The notes: a model not told the origin generated them from the sequence alone. A DNA stretch of 64,000 nucleotides from Ancistrus triradiatus (GCA_025084515.1 JAJAGP010001344.1:89501-153500); one strand, 5' to 3'. Numbered from the stretch's first letter, positions 45,117-58,019 are shown. Numbers and translations are program-made.

Positions 45117-46392
45117 GTAAGTATGAATACACCTCTGACTTCACAGGCTGCAGACCATGCTTATATTTATTATACTTTATAAACTCATATGTCATACAGT
45201 GTGAGGTTTAAAATGAACACCTATCTATGCAAACACACAGGATTTAGCGTACCAGTTCGGAAATTTGATATTACACCCCTTTTCCTAACACAGTTCCCTG
45301 GGGTCTTAATGAAATATCTGTGACATGCCTTGGCCAAAATACCACAAGGATTACACATCACAGAACCCTTTTCACCCTGTCTGAATGACACTTTTTAGAA
45401 CAGTCCTTTGGAGTGAATTTTGCTTTAAATGGTAATGAGGCTGCTCACTCTCCTTGGTGGTGATTAGATTTGTTATTTTAGCAATGGTATGATGACCATA
45501 TATAACATATTGTTGATGATTGGACCCCAAAATTTCAAACTTGGAATTGTCATTCCATAATACTCTTTTCCACTGATCTTCATTCCAGTCTTTCTGAGCT
45601 TTAGCATATATTAGCCTTTTCAGTCTGTTTCCAATCAGAAAAAGTGGTTTCCTGGCTGCTACCCTTCCAAAATCGCTGGTCATGCTTCTTCAGACTGTAG
45701 AAGGGTCAACTTGGCATTTGTCAGATGCTGCTATTGAGGAGGTCACACTAAATACTTGCCACCTTAGCCTATAGAGGCTGTTTTTCTGGTCTTTTTGTCC
45801 ATTTTTTTAATACTGCATTCAAATTTCCTATATTTTCTGCTTATATTCAAAAAAAGAAGAGCCTGATAAATAATTATGTGGTCATTATACCATTGCTAAA
45901 ACAATGGTTAGTTAATCTAATGGTGGCCTAAGACTTTTGCACAGCACTGTAGCACTTAACTTCAACGTAATGCCAGTGGATCAAGTACAAATCTAGTTCT
46001 CAATCCATTAGTGGAGTTACTCAGGTGAACGGCGGAATGATTCTAAAAGCCAGAAGTTTGACGTATGAAACTAAGCCAAATCTAAATGGCTTGTTGAATC
46101 CCATGTTTTCAGTCCTAGACAGCTCACACTGCAATTTCTGAATTGTTTGTTTTTAAAGTTTGTGAGTTGATAGGCACTCAGGATACGCAAATGTATGTGT
46201 GAATTTTACGTGTCGCCTTTAACATGTATATTAGTACCTAAAATGTTATAAGAAGTTGTTCACCACTAATAATGTATTACTGACCACCATGATCAGTACT
46301 GTTGGGTTTGGTTATAAGTTAGAAGCTGGTGTAATTTTAAAGTGGTCACATTAAGTGTGATGACTCATGAGGCTCTCTCTGTGTATCTGCAG
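45117..46392 (+). other. srgap1 intron 12
   Basis: Contains the Tc1 element 45395-45951. The 440 bp before exon 13 and 280 bp after exon 12 hold nothing recognised. Confidence 0.7.
45395..45951 (-). mobile_element. Tc1-like transposon remnant
   Basis: Minus frame 45683-45372 reads MTSDFGRVAARKPLFLIGNR, AKAQKDWNEDQWKRVLWNDN and SKFEILGSN: the start of the catalytic domain, with WSDES changed to WNDNS (first catalytic Asp kept). The right end is GGTGGCCTAAGACTTTTGCA then CAGCACTGTA. Confidence 0.8.
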
Positions 46393-46617
46393 TCTCTCCC
46401 AGTATAGTGACGAGAACATGATGGACCCGTACAACTTGGCCATCTGTTTTGGCCCCACCCTCATGCCTACACCAGACACCCAGGACCAGGTTTCCTGTCA
46501 GGCTCATGTCAACGAGGTCATTAAGACCATCATCATCCACCATGAGACCATCTTCCCAGATGCCAAGGAACTGGACGGACCTGTCTACGAGAAATGCATG
46601 GCTGGAGGGGATTACTG
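46393..46617 (+). CDS. srgap1: srgap1 exon 13 of window: end of RhoGAP
   Basis: Two hundred and twenty-five nt. T completes His, then LSQYSDENMMDPYNLAICFG, PTLMPTPDTQDQVSCQAHVN, EVIKTIIIHHETIFPDAKEL and DGPVYEKCMAGGDY, and TG opens a Cys codon. NLAICFGPTL holds the conserved RhoGAP Asn (AAC, 46433-46435). Acceptor CTGCAG; the donor GTATGA is non-ideal but fits the phase. Confidence 0.95.
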
Positions 46618-46825
46618 GTATGACACACAGGCTTGGAAATCCCAGTTATTTTCAGATGAGGGAGAAAAAATTGGAGAACCCCAGTTTGTCAGTAGGTGTG
46701 GATGAAAATGTGCTTTGTGCTTAGAAAAATTAAAAACCAATTTGACTAATTGGTAAATTTATGGTATTCAATTGTGCCAAGTGGTTTATGTACATAATTG
46801 ATCAAAATAAGCTAATCATGCTTAA

Positions 46826-47300
46826 CATATATAGTCAAAAGTGTGTGGACACCCCTTCAAATTAGTGATCTTTGTTATTTCAACCATACTTACTGCTAAC
46901 GGGTTCATATTATGAAGCATACGGGCATTGTGTTTCCATAGAGAAACAGTGGCTGTGGGAGTGTTAGGAACAACACAGGAATTATATGGGCCACTTTTAT
47001 AGGTTTCCACCTTCTCAGCAAGTCAGGTCAACAACTTTTTGCCCTGTTCTCCTAACATCCATAAAGAAATTTACCAACTTAAATTGAGAAGTCGGCTGTC
47101 TTGTATAGATCTGTAACCTTAACTCTATCAGACCCCTTTGAGATTAACTGGAATGCTAACAGTGAGCCAGGGTGCCCAACCTCATAGTCATGTTCCAAAA
47201 TCTAGTGGAGAGTTTATTCAGAAGAGTGAAGACTGTTGTAGTGGAGGAGGGAACAGACTCCAAATTAATTCCCATGGTTTTGGATGTATTACTGGGTTAT
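46826..47300 (+). mobile_element. Tc1-like deletion derivative
   Basis: Left end ATATAGTCAAAAGTGTGTGG then ACACCCCTTCAAATTAGTGA; the last part GTTCCAAAATCTAGTGGAGA and CAGAAGAGTGAAGACTGTTG corresponds to the C-terminal coding end of the transposase, in the family common in salmonids and catfish. The middle is deleted. Confidence 0.75.
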
Positions 47301-47469
47301 TGTCAAACTCTTGGCTATAAATTGTAATCAAATGGTTTCCTTTCCCAAGGAATCTTTGATCACGGGTAATCAGTTGCTGGTTTGTTGTAGGTGTTTTTTG
47401 ATGGACTTCAATAGGCTCAGAAGTTTATGTATGTCTGGGTTGCTGGTGGGCTGCTAGCTCTGGAGTTGA

Positions 47470-48000
47470 TGTGTTTGCATGCACTTTTTAATAATTGATT
47501 ATAATCAGATTTCTGCAGTTTATTCAAGTAGTCATGTAAATAGCATACTCCGATTACTCAGGTTGGTTAAGGTATAGAAACAGTTTAAGAAATTCAACAT
47601 AGTTGCCAGGTTGGCTTATTCTAAGAGACTTCACTTCTTTTAGGCTTGTTTCCACAGACACAGTGCTTGCTTCTCATACTGGGTCTGGCAACCCTGGAAT
47701 TAAACGTCAATTAATCAGCGAAATGCTACCGAACACATTTGGGGAGACTCTGAAGAGCAGTATATGCTAGAGGAATTGATGATTTAAAGTCATTTAAAGT
47801 TTGACGTTTACAACCCATCCTTCTGTGAGATTATTGGCTGGATGTAAAGTAGAAATCAGATTATTGCCTGAGTCATGTACACCTGGAGCTTTTTCATTAT
47901 CTGATTACCTAAGTGCATGTAAACTCATTGATCGGATTACTGGCAAAATCTGATTTTCTGATGCGGTTATCGGCTTATTAAGTGCATGTAAATGCACTCA
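47470..48000. mobile_element. MITE family with TTTACATGCACTTAA ends, copy 1
   Basis: Left GTTTGCATGCACTTTTTAAT, right TATTAAGTGCATGTAAATGC. Internal text GTTGCCAGGTTGGCTTATTC and GGGTCTGGCAACCCTGGAAT is shared with copies at 50173 and 60495. No coding capacity. Confidence 0.75.
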
Positions 48001-48171
48001 GTGGGTTTAAATAGATGAAAGGATGAGGTGTCTATAGTAAGAGGTTTTGACTGGAGAGGGCGCTTTTATTGGTTCCATAACAGTCATTAGGTAAGAAAAG
48101 TTCAGAAGCAAGGAGGTGGTTATTCTTCTGTGCTTTAGGAATATGTAGAGGATAAGATGATGTTCTTATAG

Positions 48172-48195
48172 CTGTGTGTGTGTGTGTGTGTGTGT
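48172..48195. repeat. (GT)n microsatellite
   Basis: About 12 GT units. Confidence 0.9.
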
Positions 48196-48448
48196 TCTAG
48201 AGAGCTTCATCTGAAAGAAATCATCTAGTCTGTGCTAAAGAAAAGAATTTACACTATAGATAAAGAAAACAGTTCTCTCTTCATCTAAGCATGATTCGTG
48301 CATGTTAAATGAACTTAATGGGAAACGTCCTGCACTGCATTAATAATCTGATTACATCTGGTGTGTTACCTGTTTCATGACATGTTTTTGTGGTTGGGAT
48401 TCCTTCACTGTCATTACCCTAATCTCCTCATTGCCGTCTTCTCCACAG

Positions 48449-48528
48449 TGAGAGTCCTTATAGTGAGCATGGAGTCCTGGAAGAAGTGGACCACGATGGA
48501 GGGGCAGAAACACACACTAGTGAGGATG
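48449..48528 (+). CDS. srgap1: srgap1 exon 14 of window: RhoGAP-SH3 linker
   Basis: Eighty nt. T completes Cys, then ESPYSEHGVLEEVDHDGG and AETHTSED, and G opens a Glu codon. It is acidic and likely disordered, joining RhoGAP to SH3, and matches the human srGAP1 segment SPYSEHGTLEEVD. Acceptor CCACAG, donor GTAAGT. Confidence 0.93.
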
Positions 48529-50172
48529 GTAAGTGGATGTTTTGGCTACGGATCATAGCTACATTGCTACTATCATTACAAATACCTAGATGCATGAATA
48601 TCTGAATAGGAAATATATCTATGTGCTCTTACCATCCAATAATATTAGTCCAGCCAGCAAACTGTTAGCTCGCATTCATCAGAGGTAAAAATGAGTGGCA
48701 ATTCTGGGTTTGTGACCTGGTGTGTGTCTGAGAGTGGCAGAGAGGTATAGGTGCAAGCTGATTTGCCATGAGTTTGAAACTCCATTTCCCAGAGTGCTTT
48801 AGACTATTCAGAGCTGAGTTATATACAGCTGATTGAAAGGATATTTAAGGCCACACAAATTCATGGCTGATCCTTGCACCTAAAGGGGCAATGGTTACAT
48901 TATGCTAAAAGAGTGTTCCTAAAAGATATACCACTGAAGATGTAAAAAAGAGAGTTAGAATCAAGTTCGAAAGAGTGTCGAAAACAAGTCTGGGGGAAAA
49001 AAGAAAAGTGTATTTTAAGTTTCAGCTCCCATCTCCTTTTGTTATTTTGAAGTGTTGAGTGTTCATTTTGAAATTAGGCCTTAGTTTGCGGCAGCTATTT
49101 TAGGTATCTCTTTCTGTCCTTTGTTCTATTTTCCTGCGTTTCCCTCTGCTCTTCTATATATAGCAGCACTAATTCACACTTTCACTCCACCCAGGGGGAC
49201 AATTGTAGAGCCCAGGCCTCACAAATGTACAATCCTCAGTTCAAGCGCTGGCCTGGACTATCTCACAATACTTCAACCGTACACTCATAATACGCAAGCA
49301 CACACAAACGTGTTTATGGAGTTGGAAATTCTTTTAATGTGACGTATTAATTCCCTCGCAAAACAGTCTCTGCTCGCCCTGTGCGTAGGAAATACCTAGT
49401 GAGCAGAGAGCATTTTATCCAAACCCCAACCATCCCTTGGCACTTGGCAGAGAATACGTTAGCACATAGCGGACATTGCTCAGCTAGCTAACCGCTAAAA
49501 AAGCCCACGCCTGTCAATTTCAAACATTTTTTGTAGCTAAATTGCTAATTGCCCAAACTAGCTTGCACAGGGTTTAAAATGATCATTAATTATGTAATTG
49601 TATACCTCATCTGACGGGCTGGATTTGGTCCAGAGACCAAAGTTTATTCAAAGCTTGTCTAGATTCTGCCGAGAGCATGTGAAGCTTAAACAGAGCTTAC
49701 TGTCGTTTAGGAGCTGATCCCGCTTGTCAACCAATCTTAATGAAATTGCTTGGAAATTGAGCCAAACATGGCCCCCTTTCATATTCTAATCCTGAGCAAC
49801 ATAGAAACAAACACAAGGGGGTCTTGATCAGTTCTTTCTAATGCTGGAGGTCTGCCAGGCTTTTTTCTTTCCATGGGAAGTCTTTAGTATTTCCATAGTG
49901 ACAGGAGAGAATGATGAAAGCATTTGTTAATATTACCTCCCTCCAGATGTAGCTCTAACCTTGTGCCTTTGGACCTCTGAAATCTAACAACAATGGTTAA
50001 CAGTGATCATTTTAGAACATGACAAGGCAATCTGTTAATAGGAACCATAGCAAAACTTAGAAATACACTGAAGTCTTGTGTTTACATCCTTACACAAAAA
50101 TCTTTTGCTGATGCTCCAGGCTGGCTTCTCTTTGGTCTAATATGCTGTAACACCACTGGTTTGAGTGCCTCA

Positions 50173-50803
50173 GTCACAGCGTTTACATGCACTTAATAAT
50201 CCAATCATAGTTGGATTTCTGCAGTTATCTGGCTATTCAAGTGTTCATGTAAACAGCATACTCTTATGTAGAAATCAGATTAAGAAACCCGATAAAGAGA
50301 GCTTGATTTTATCACAGTAATCGGATTACTCATAGCATATATACCAGAAACCCGATTATAATAGGTGTTTTAAGACCGTGCATCTGCGTGATCCTTCCAC
50401 TATGGTTGCCAGGTCCGCATATTCAAAACACTTGGCTTTATTTGGCCTCTCTTTCCATAGACCTAAACGTTTTTTTCTTGCTGGATCTGACAACCCCGGA
50501 ATTAAAGGCAGAGAAATGGCTATCAAACACTTTGTGGATACTGTGGGATGCATTACTGTATATACTCAGGAAAACTAATAATTTTATTATTTAATGTTGA
50601 AGTTTATGTCTCCCATTTCTGTGAGATTATTGGCTGCCTGCAAAGTAGAAAGCTGATTATTAACGGAGTCATGTAAACCCAGAGGTTTCCCAGCATCTGA
50701 TTACTCAAGTGCATGTATACTTGTTGATCAGATTCCTTACAAAATCTGATTTTCTGTAGTTGTCAAAGTATTAAGTGCATGTAAATGCACTCACTGGTGC
50801 CTC
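50173..50803. mobile_element. MITE family with TTTACATGCACTTAA ends, copy 2
   Basis: Left CAGTCACAGCGTTTACATGC, right TAAGTGCATGTAAATGCACT then CACTG. GTGCCT lies on both outer sides (50167-50172 and just after CACTG), a possible 6-bp target duplication. Internal GGTTGCCAGGTCCGCATATT shared with copy 3. Confidence 0.75.
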
Positions 50804-53800
50804 AGGTCTAGTTGGATTCTACAGAGACACAGTTGGCTTTGTCTGAGGGAAAATATGTGATCATTGTCCATGAGTTGTATGGAGACACTTGCTGGCCATG
50901 CAACCTTCCTCTGTTGTATTGAATGTAGCAGGGGACATTTGTGAATGGGAAAGTGGGCAGATTGGAGCAGGAAAAAAACAGTTATTGAAATGTTGGTGAT
51001 TTGATCATCTAGGGTTATGGATGTTCCAAAGACAGGAAATGAACAGTGGAGGCCAGGTAGTCAGTGAAAAAAATGCTTCTTCTCAGCAGCATTGCAAAAA
51101 GTTGCATTATATTGTTCTGGCTGGAAAATAGGAAGAATAAATGAGGGTGGGCTTCAGTTTGTCTGTCTAATGTTTCACATTATGTAGCAAAAGAAATTGA
51201 GAGGAAAAGACTTTTGGAGCAGCAACCTGAAAAACTGTTCTCTAACAAAAGAACCTTTCTGTCAGGAACAACTGCTTATATTCCCCTTTCATATTCTTCT
51301 TTGGAGAAACAGAAGGAAGAACTCTCTTGCACAGGTTTTCCATCAAGCTCTTCAACAGATAATGAGATTTAGTAGGATTGTTTAAACTTTTAATACATTA
51401 ACTGTTGTTTCAAAAATTTCATTGGGTTTCATTTCCCAAACTGTCATACAAGTCCCTAGCTGATTTGATCCTGGATTATTTTTTATAACCAATCTGCTTT
51501 TCACTTGCTTTGAAATGGAAGAAACTAGACGCCTCTGCAATCATATTTCATGCCAGAGATCAAGTGTGTAAGCCCATTAATGAGGAGATTCCAGGAAGTT
51601 TGTGCTTGTTCTGTTAAACTTCATCCATGTCGGGCGCCAGTGTCCATCCCCAATGCCCCATGTTTATCATCTCTCCAATCAGGGCTTCTCCAAACACTGC
51701 CAGAAAGATAGATCCTATTTCCATGGCTACTGTAACCGAACCCGAAGCCTTTTTTGACCTATTCATACAATCCGCTTACTTACGAACATCAGTCATCATC
51801 AGATTTCTGAACAGCGTTTCACCATTCAGAAGATTAGTATGGCCTGTTCTCATTTCACTGCCTATTCCCATCCCATGAATCATGTGTATTTATTCATTCA
51901 GCCATCAGAACCAGCACAGACATATGATTGTACATGTCTGAGCTTTCCATCAGACACCCACAGATGTCTGCTTTCACATTCAGGTTCTGGTTCATTACCA
52001 AGCCAGAAATCTCAGCTGCCATGGTTTTGCTCCAAATATTTTTTACGCTGGTGGGGTCCTGGAGAAAGGAGGGGGTCTTCCCAGCACACGCTATCAATGG
52101 TGTAGTCATAGCAGGTTGAACCCCGCTGTGAGCTTTGCTCTGACAGGACCTCCCTTAGGCTTGCCACCAATAACACGCATACTACCGACAGGGACCCTCA
52201 TACAAAGAACTTGGGCTGGATTATTGATTACTCGGCTCTTTCACTCCGAGGTCAAGCTCATTCTGGAAATTACCCCACTGGGTCATTGTGTGGAGAGTGA
52301 GACCCCTTGTATTTAACCATTGCCTGCCGCTTCTGACAGGTGAATAGATGTTGGTTATTATATGTTGGTTATTATAAACAGAAACAAACAGATTTTATTT
52401 CAGAAATGCAGGACCAAGTTGTCTTTTTTTTATTATGTCCCTTATCCAGAGTATGTTAACAGGGTTAAAGACCCAATAGATCCCATGTAGTACAGCTGTC
52501 ATGTTCACACAGCTCTTGCTTTACACTCCTTTTCTGTACTGTCAGTGTTCCTTCTGTTGTTGATGTGCCTCAGGGTCAGAGTTTGACAGGCCTTGGTGTT
52601 GATTTACAGTAAATGCACACAATGTAAGTCTTGTTGAGAGCTGTCTGCATGTTGGAAAAGAAATAGAGCCGTGCTGTATGTGGACTATAGCATGGCTCAT
52701 TAGATCATGATTGGTCACTAGTAAGACCATCTGGTCTTGTGCAGTTGAGCGAAGACTGTGGTGGATGAGGCAGAGTTAGGGTAGATATTAAGGTAGTTGT
52801 TTCTAAGTACTGTTTGAAGTGTTTTATGCCACTGAAATTATTTTAAAGGTGTAAGCAATATAGTGACAATGTAACATAATAGTTTAAGACATTTAACTAA
52901 ACAAACAAAACAATAACTTGAGCTTGAGCTTGTGCGATTTGAACCCACGGTTTTCTGAGTAGTAGTCCAGTGGCATAAACACTGACCAACCACTGATTTT
53001 TTTCTTTTCCCCATCCTGGCTTCAGCAAGGGCCACAAGCACATTCCACAGAAGACAAACATGCATTAATGTAGAGTAATAACAAGCTTATAGCGTAGAGC
53101 TGGGTCAATCTGTGGTCTGTGGGCTGTTTGTGGTTTGGGACATGCATAGGTGTGTCCCACACTTCTGTACCTCAGGCTTGTAATTACTGTACATTAATGC
53201 ATGTGTGTGGCCCTTGAGACCCATGTGTGCATCCCAGTTGCAGCATAGCTGGTAAAAAATTGTGTTGTAAAGAAACACATTTGAACGAAGTGAATTATTC
53301 CCACGTGTAACCAAATACTTATGATCACCAAGCATACACATTTAGAGAGCTTTCACACGCTCTGAACTGGATTCAAGTGGGACATTCCTTTAATGTCTCA
53401 CTGTGACTTTGGACAGACAGCTTGTTTCGGACACACAATGGGACGTCTGTGGTGTTAGATACCCATTTTACAAGCCCCACTCTTCTCTGTTTAATTTGCC
53501 TAAGGTGATGGTATTCAGTGTCTGTTCTAGCTGTTTTTTGTAGACCAGCAGCACATTGCCAAGAAACATATTTTGTTGAGGAAAGACAAATGGCTTCAGA
53601 TTAGGTACTAGAGCCTTGTAAGTGGAGGGAAGCAGTGATAGTCAGGGGCATGCCAAGGAAAGATATTGATCTCCATGCTGTCACATGTATTAACTAAATA
53701 TCAGCTGCAGCTAAGGCCTATTAATTTAGACAGAACAAATTGCTTTGGTCATGTCCCATGAGAGAGAGAGAGATGCACAGGTATATTTAAGTTTTAAGCT

Positions 53801-54459
53801 TCTCACAGGCAACAATGAGCCTTGCTGTATAAGAAGCCTTATTCGATTCTTTCTGACCTGTTTACTTCTGTTTCTCACTGAGGATGGCACGTGGCTCTCA
53901 ATGTGAAGGTGTGCTGTAAGTAGGTAGCAGCTCTAGGGCCGGTGCCCTGGGACTCCCTGTCTGACTTAATGGGGTTTGAGAGATAAAAGAGTGGAAGCTA
54001 TTTTTAGCTCTCCCTTTCACTTTCCCAGTCACTCATTGGCTGTGCTCCTGGGTGGTTAAAAAGGCACTTTTTAAATATTTTATTGTTACTTTTTTTACAG
54101 TCACATTTCTTGTTTGACATTCCACTCTCTTGCTAGATGGTCCTCTTAGGTGGGCTTGAGTGTGGACTGAAATGGGCCCTGATCCCAGCCAGGACACGTT
54201 GCTAAAGCAACAGCTCGGGATGGGAACAGGTCGTGCTGCCAGGACTGCGACTAATTTACATGCATCAAAGCACTCTGTCACTCGAATGAATCCTTACAAA
54301 ACGGGTCATACTGCAGCGTTTCATTTAATGCTGTGATATCAAACGCGTGGCTTCTTAATGTGTATGAATTTTTATATAATGAGTATTAAATGAGCTTAAA
54401 TGTAGATATGGTCTTTAAATTGTTACAGTCTTATTTAATAAAGTGTAACGTTCTTTATA

Positions 54460-54690
54460 CAGTGGATGCCAAAAGTCTGAGACCGCTAGTGTGAATGCTT
54501 CTAGTTTGCATTTAATTTAATACAGAATTTTAGTGTTTGGTTTGACCGCTTTTTGTTATAATGACAGCATGCATTTGAGTACTTGGTGTCAGACTTCATT
54601 CGCTAGCTCTGAATGCAATCGAGCATCTGTGGGATGTGCTGAACTGACAAATCTGAATCTTGCAACTTCTGTAGGATCTTCTGTTAACAT
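54460..54690 (+). mobile_element. Tc1-like fragment
   Basis: Left terminus CAGTGGATGCCAAAAGTCTG then AGACCGCTAGTGTGAA; later ATCGAGCATCTGTGGGATGT, the catalytic IEHLWDV block. Family of 10935. Confidence 0.65.
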
Positions 54691-54717
54691 ATTGGTGCCA
54701 GATACCGCATGACATCT

Positions 54718-54845
54718 TGGATGGATGAATGGATGCATGGATAGATGGGTAAATGGATAGATAGATACATGGATGGATAGGTAGACAGACAGACAGACAG
54801 ATAGATGAATAGATGGATAGAACTTTTTTAATCCTCAGGGAGATG
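54718..54845 (-). mobile_element. Retroposon 3' tail with GATG/GATA/GACA array
   Basis: A tetranucleotide array (GGATGGATGAATGGATGCAT to AGACAGACAGACAGA to GATAGATG) is followed by ACTTTTTTAATCCTCAGGGA. Read on the minus strand this is the TCCCTGAGGATTAAAAAAGT tail of a fish LINE-type insertion with its terminal microsatellite; compare 17840-17905. Confidence 0.65.
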
Positions 54846-55271
54846 ACTATTATAGAAATTAATAATCTAGAAATTTTCAGACGTCTATTATACACTTACC
54901 TTGCTGGTATAACCTTCATGTCTGATGCTCTACTTACCAGTGTAATGCACTCCTGTCATTACCATGTCAGTGTCATTTGCATTTAGAATGGTCCATTGCC
55001 ACCCAAATAGTTCAGCCAGTGTTGGTGCTATGGTGCTTCCTTTCCACTCACAAGTGAGATGTGAATTGTGTATAGTATCAGATGGATTAAATTCAGTATT
55101 TGATAGCTATGACTGTAATAGTTATGGTTGGTGAACCTGGTCAATTGTCCATTAAGTGTAATAGTGTAAGTACTTGGTGAATCTTCCCAGGATAGAAAGT
55201 GTCATGTTTTTGCTCAGAAGTCTTTCTTGTTTGTCTAAACCTTGTCTCTTGTGTCTGTATCTCCTGTGCAG

Positions 55272-55452
55272 AAGGTGAGCCTATTGAAGCCATTGCCAAG
55301 TTTGACTACGTAGGCCGCTCATCGCGAGAGCTGTCCTTTAAAAAGGGGGCATCTCTGCTGCTGTACCAGCGTGCTTCTGAAGACTGGTGGGAGGGAAGAC
55401 ACAATGGCATTGATGGATTGGTGCCACACCAGTACATCGTAGTGCAGGACAT
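55272..55452 (+). CDS. srgap1: srgap1 exon 15 of window: SH3 domain
   Basis: One hundred and eighty-one nt encoding almost the whole SH3 domain: GEPIEAIAKFDYVGRSSREL, SFKKGASLLLYQRASEDWWE, GRHNGIDGLVPHQYIVVQD. The ligand-binding hallmarks are all present: the FDY (ALYDY-like) motif, the ELSF acidic/RT-loop segment, the Trp pair (55385-55390) and the PHQY motif. In srGAP proteins this domain binds proline-rich motifs in ROBO. AA completes Glu at the start and AT opens Met at the end. Acceptor GTGCAG, donor GTGAGT. Confidence 0.96.
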
Positions 55453-55638
55453 GTGAGTGTGAATATTTCCTATGTCTCCTGTCTCCTGTCATGGACCTTT
55501 GTCAATAATATTATTGTCCAGATCAAAATCCTGATTAAATTGAACAAATCAAAATCTGTTTGTACTGGTGTTGTCAAGCCTGTTATGAATCTGGACACCT
55601 GTAGAAGCGTGTCTCATGTGGGAGACTCTATGGCTACA

Positions 55639-56598
55639 TATACACTGCCTGGCCAAGAAAGGTCACCACCTGGATTTAACTAAGCAAATAAGTAAGAGCC
55701 TCCCATTGGATAATTACTGCATTGGTGATTATGTGTTAGCTAGCAACAAGTTATTTAACCCTAACTGCTGCAGTGAGTAGCCTCTCATTTATTAAACAAC
55801 CACACCAAAAGACACAAAAATGTTAATCTGTTCCAGAAGGGTCAAATTATTATCATGCATCAAGCAGAGAAAACATCTAAGGAGATTGCTGAAACTACTA
55901 AAATGGAAGTGTCCAACTCATTATTAAAAAGTGGAAGGACAGTAGGGAAGCATCATCTTCGAGGAAGGATTGTGGTCGTAAAAAAATCTTGAATGATCGT
56001 GATTGGCGAAAAACAACAGTAGCACTCAGGGATATGTTTAATAGTGAAAGTTGGAGCATTTCCACACGCACAATGCGAAGGGAACTCAAGGGATTGGGAC
56101 TTAATAGCTGTGTAGCCTTAAGAAAACCACTTGTCAGTGAGGCTAACCGGCAAAAACGTCTTCAATTTGCTTGGGAGCATAAAGATTGGACTCTGGAGCA
56201 ATGGAAGAAGGTCATGTGGTCTGATGAGTCCACATTTACCCTCTTCCAGAGTGATGGGCACATCAGGGTAAGAAGAGAGGTGGCTGAAGCGATGCACCCA
56301 TCATGCCTAGTGCCTACCATACAATCCTGTGGGGGCAGTGCTATGATCTGGGTTACTGCAGTTGGTCAGGTCTAGGTTCAGCAACCCCATTGAGAATCTT
56401 TGGGATGTGCTGGAGAAGACTTTGTGCATTGTTCTAAATCTCCCATCATCAGTACAAGATCTTGGAGAAAAATGAATGCAAATCTGGACATTGCGGACGC
56501 TTGTGGAAACGATGCCACAGTGAATGTGTGCTATAATCAAAGCTAAAGGCAGTCCAACGAAACATTAGAGTGGTTTTTTTTTGGCCAGTCAGTGTATA
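55639..56598 (+). mobile_element. Tc1-like transposon, internal deletion (DD36E family)
   Basis: Both ends present (TACACTGCCTGGCCAAGAAA and the inverse GGCCAGTCAGTGTA). The frame 55989-56375 reads MNDRDWRKTTVALRDMFNSE, TMRRELKGLGLNSCVALRKP and WSDESTFTLFQSDGHIRVRR, then a deletion near 56377 joins GTTCAGCAA directly to CCCCATTGAGAATC, removing the second Asp. Inactive. Confidence 0.88.
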
Positions 56599-56954
56599 TT
56601 TGACTAAGGGGGTAACCCTTTGTACAGGGACTAGTCAAGCAGAGGAAGGTGCTGGTATGAGGAGTCCTGTCAATCCCTGCTGTTAGAACTCCTGTTATCC
56701 AAATTCCTGCGATACCTTGCTATATGACATTATATTATCAACACAATATTACTTTTTTTGTGTACTTACGATCTACATTTTGTAAATTTCTGTAATTTAC
56801 TGGTTAATTGTAATTGAATGGTTGTTATTTTAGTTTTTAGCGCTCAAACGTACAGCTGCGAGACAGTACCTAGTCCACAGGTCCACAAAACTCCACCTAG
56901 TCCACAGGTAACTGACAGGCAGGACGACGAATCAGAAAGTTCCCTGCACCATTA

Positions 56955-57160
56955 TATTACAACCCCAAATCAGAAAAGTAGGGACAGTATGGAAAATAAA
57001 GATTAAAAATGCAGCGTGTCTTTACTTTGACTTTTATTTCATTGCAGATGTCTCCCAAGATATTTCCTATTGTGTCTAGTTAACTTCATTTCATTTGTTA
57101 ATAAATATCCATTCCTGCATTTTGAGGAAGGAGATGCGTTTTGATAACAGGGTTGGACAG
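56955..57160 (+). mobile_element. Tc1-like 5' arm
   Basis: TTACAACCCCAAATCAGAAA then AGTAGGGACAGTATGGAAAA and TTGACTTTTATTTCATTGCA: left arm of the 26139 family. The right limit is uncertain. Confidence 0.75.
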
Positions 57161-57801
57161 CACTAATACTCACAGCAGTGATTGACAAAGGTTTTTGGCC
57201 TGTTTGTGGCCATTTCATAATACAGGCAGTTAAGAAGATTCTTAACTTGAGGATCTCTGTGATTTATCATTAATTCCTTCACACTGGATCCTTTTTAGAT
57301 GCAACTGCATCTGAAAGCTAATAGCTAGCTCATGAAATATGAAATTTACATACCATGCTAAATCCTGATGAAACCACAAATTATGGCTCCTGGCCTGACA
57401 ACTGTGAGTTTATGGAAAGCAAAACATCAGGTCTGAGTAAAACCTTTGAAAACTCCATGCTCAAAAATTGCTACACATAAGCTGCTTTACTTTACTGCTA
57501 TGAGGATGGTAAATCATCCTCCTAGCTGTAAAATGAATCCAGCAGCACATGTATAAGTGCTTTTTGAAGGAAAACACTAGTTATGTTCCAAACCACATCC
57601 ACTAAATAGTATTTGTTTACTGTAGTGCCAATGAAAGTATGCAACTACCTGTCTATTTTATTATATTTTAAAGGCATTCCATGCAATTTGGAGTACAGAT
57701 TTTTTCAGCTGTGCCACCAGTTTATGGCAAGGTCTTGGCACATATATTTCTCCTTTTTGTGGTGACAGCACATTGCTTTTGTCTAGACAGAGGCAAAAAA
57801 C

Positions 57802-57988
57802 GGGACTGTGGTAGCCTAGTGGTTAAGATACTGGACTATGGACCAAAAGGCCCAGGATTCAAATCCCACCTCTGCCAAGCTGCCACTGTTGGGTCCTTGA
57901 GCAAGGCCCTTAACCCACAATTGTATTGTAAGATTGTATTGTAAGTCGCTCTGGATAACGGCGTCTGCTCAATGCTGAAAATGTAAAA
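57802..57988 (+). mobile_element. tRNA-derived SINE
   Basis: GGGACTGTGGTAGCCTAGTG with perfect A box TAGCCTAGTGG, B box GATTCAAATCC, core CCTTGAGCAAGGCCCTTAAC, tail GCGTCTGCTCAATGC. It faces an inverted copy at 58701-58899. Confidence 0.88.
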
Positions 57989-58019
57989 CACACAAACACA
58001 ATACACGAGGCAAAACATG

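Larger units (their letters stand above)
46618..48448 (+). other. srgap1 intron 13
   Basis: Contains a Tc1 derivative (46826-47300), a MITE (47470-48000) and a GT run (48172-48195). No other recognised feature. Confidence 0.7.
48529..55271 (+). other. srgap1 intron 14 (6.7 kb)
   Basis: Apart from a MITE (50173-50803), a Tc1 fragment (54460-54690) and a retroposon tail (54718-54845) this intron is poor in recognisable repeats: 48529-50172 and 50804-54459 show no element and no convincing coding frame. At 52918-52990 the minus strand has GTGGGTTCAAATCGCAC, possibly a decayed tRNA-type SINE head. Confidence 0.65.
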
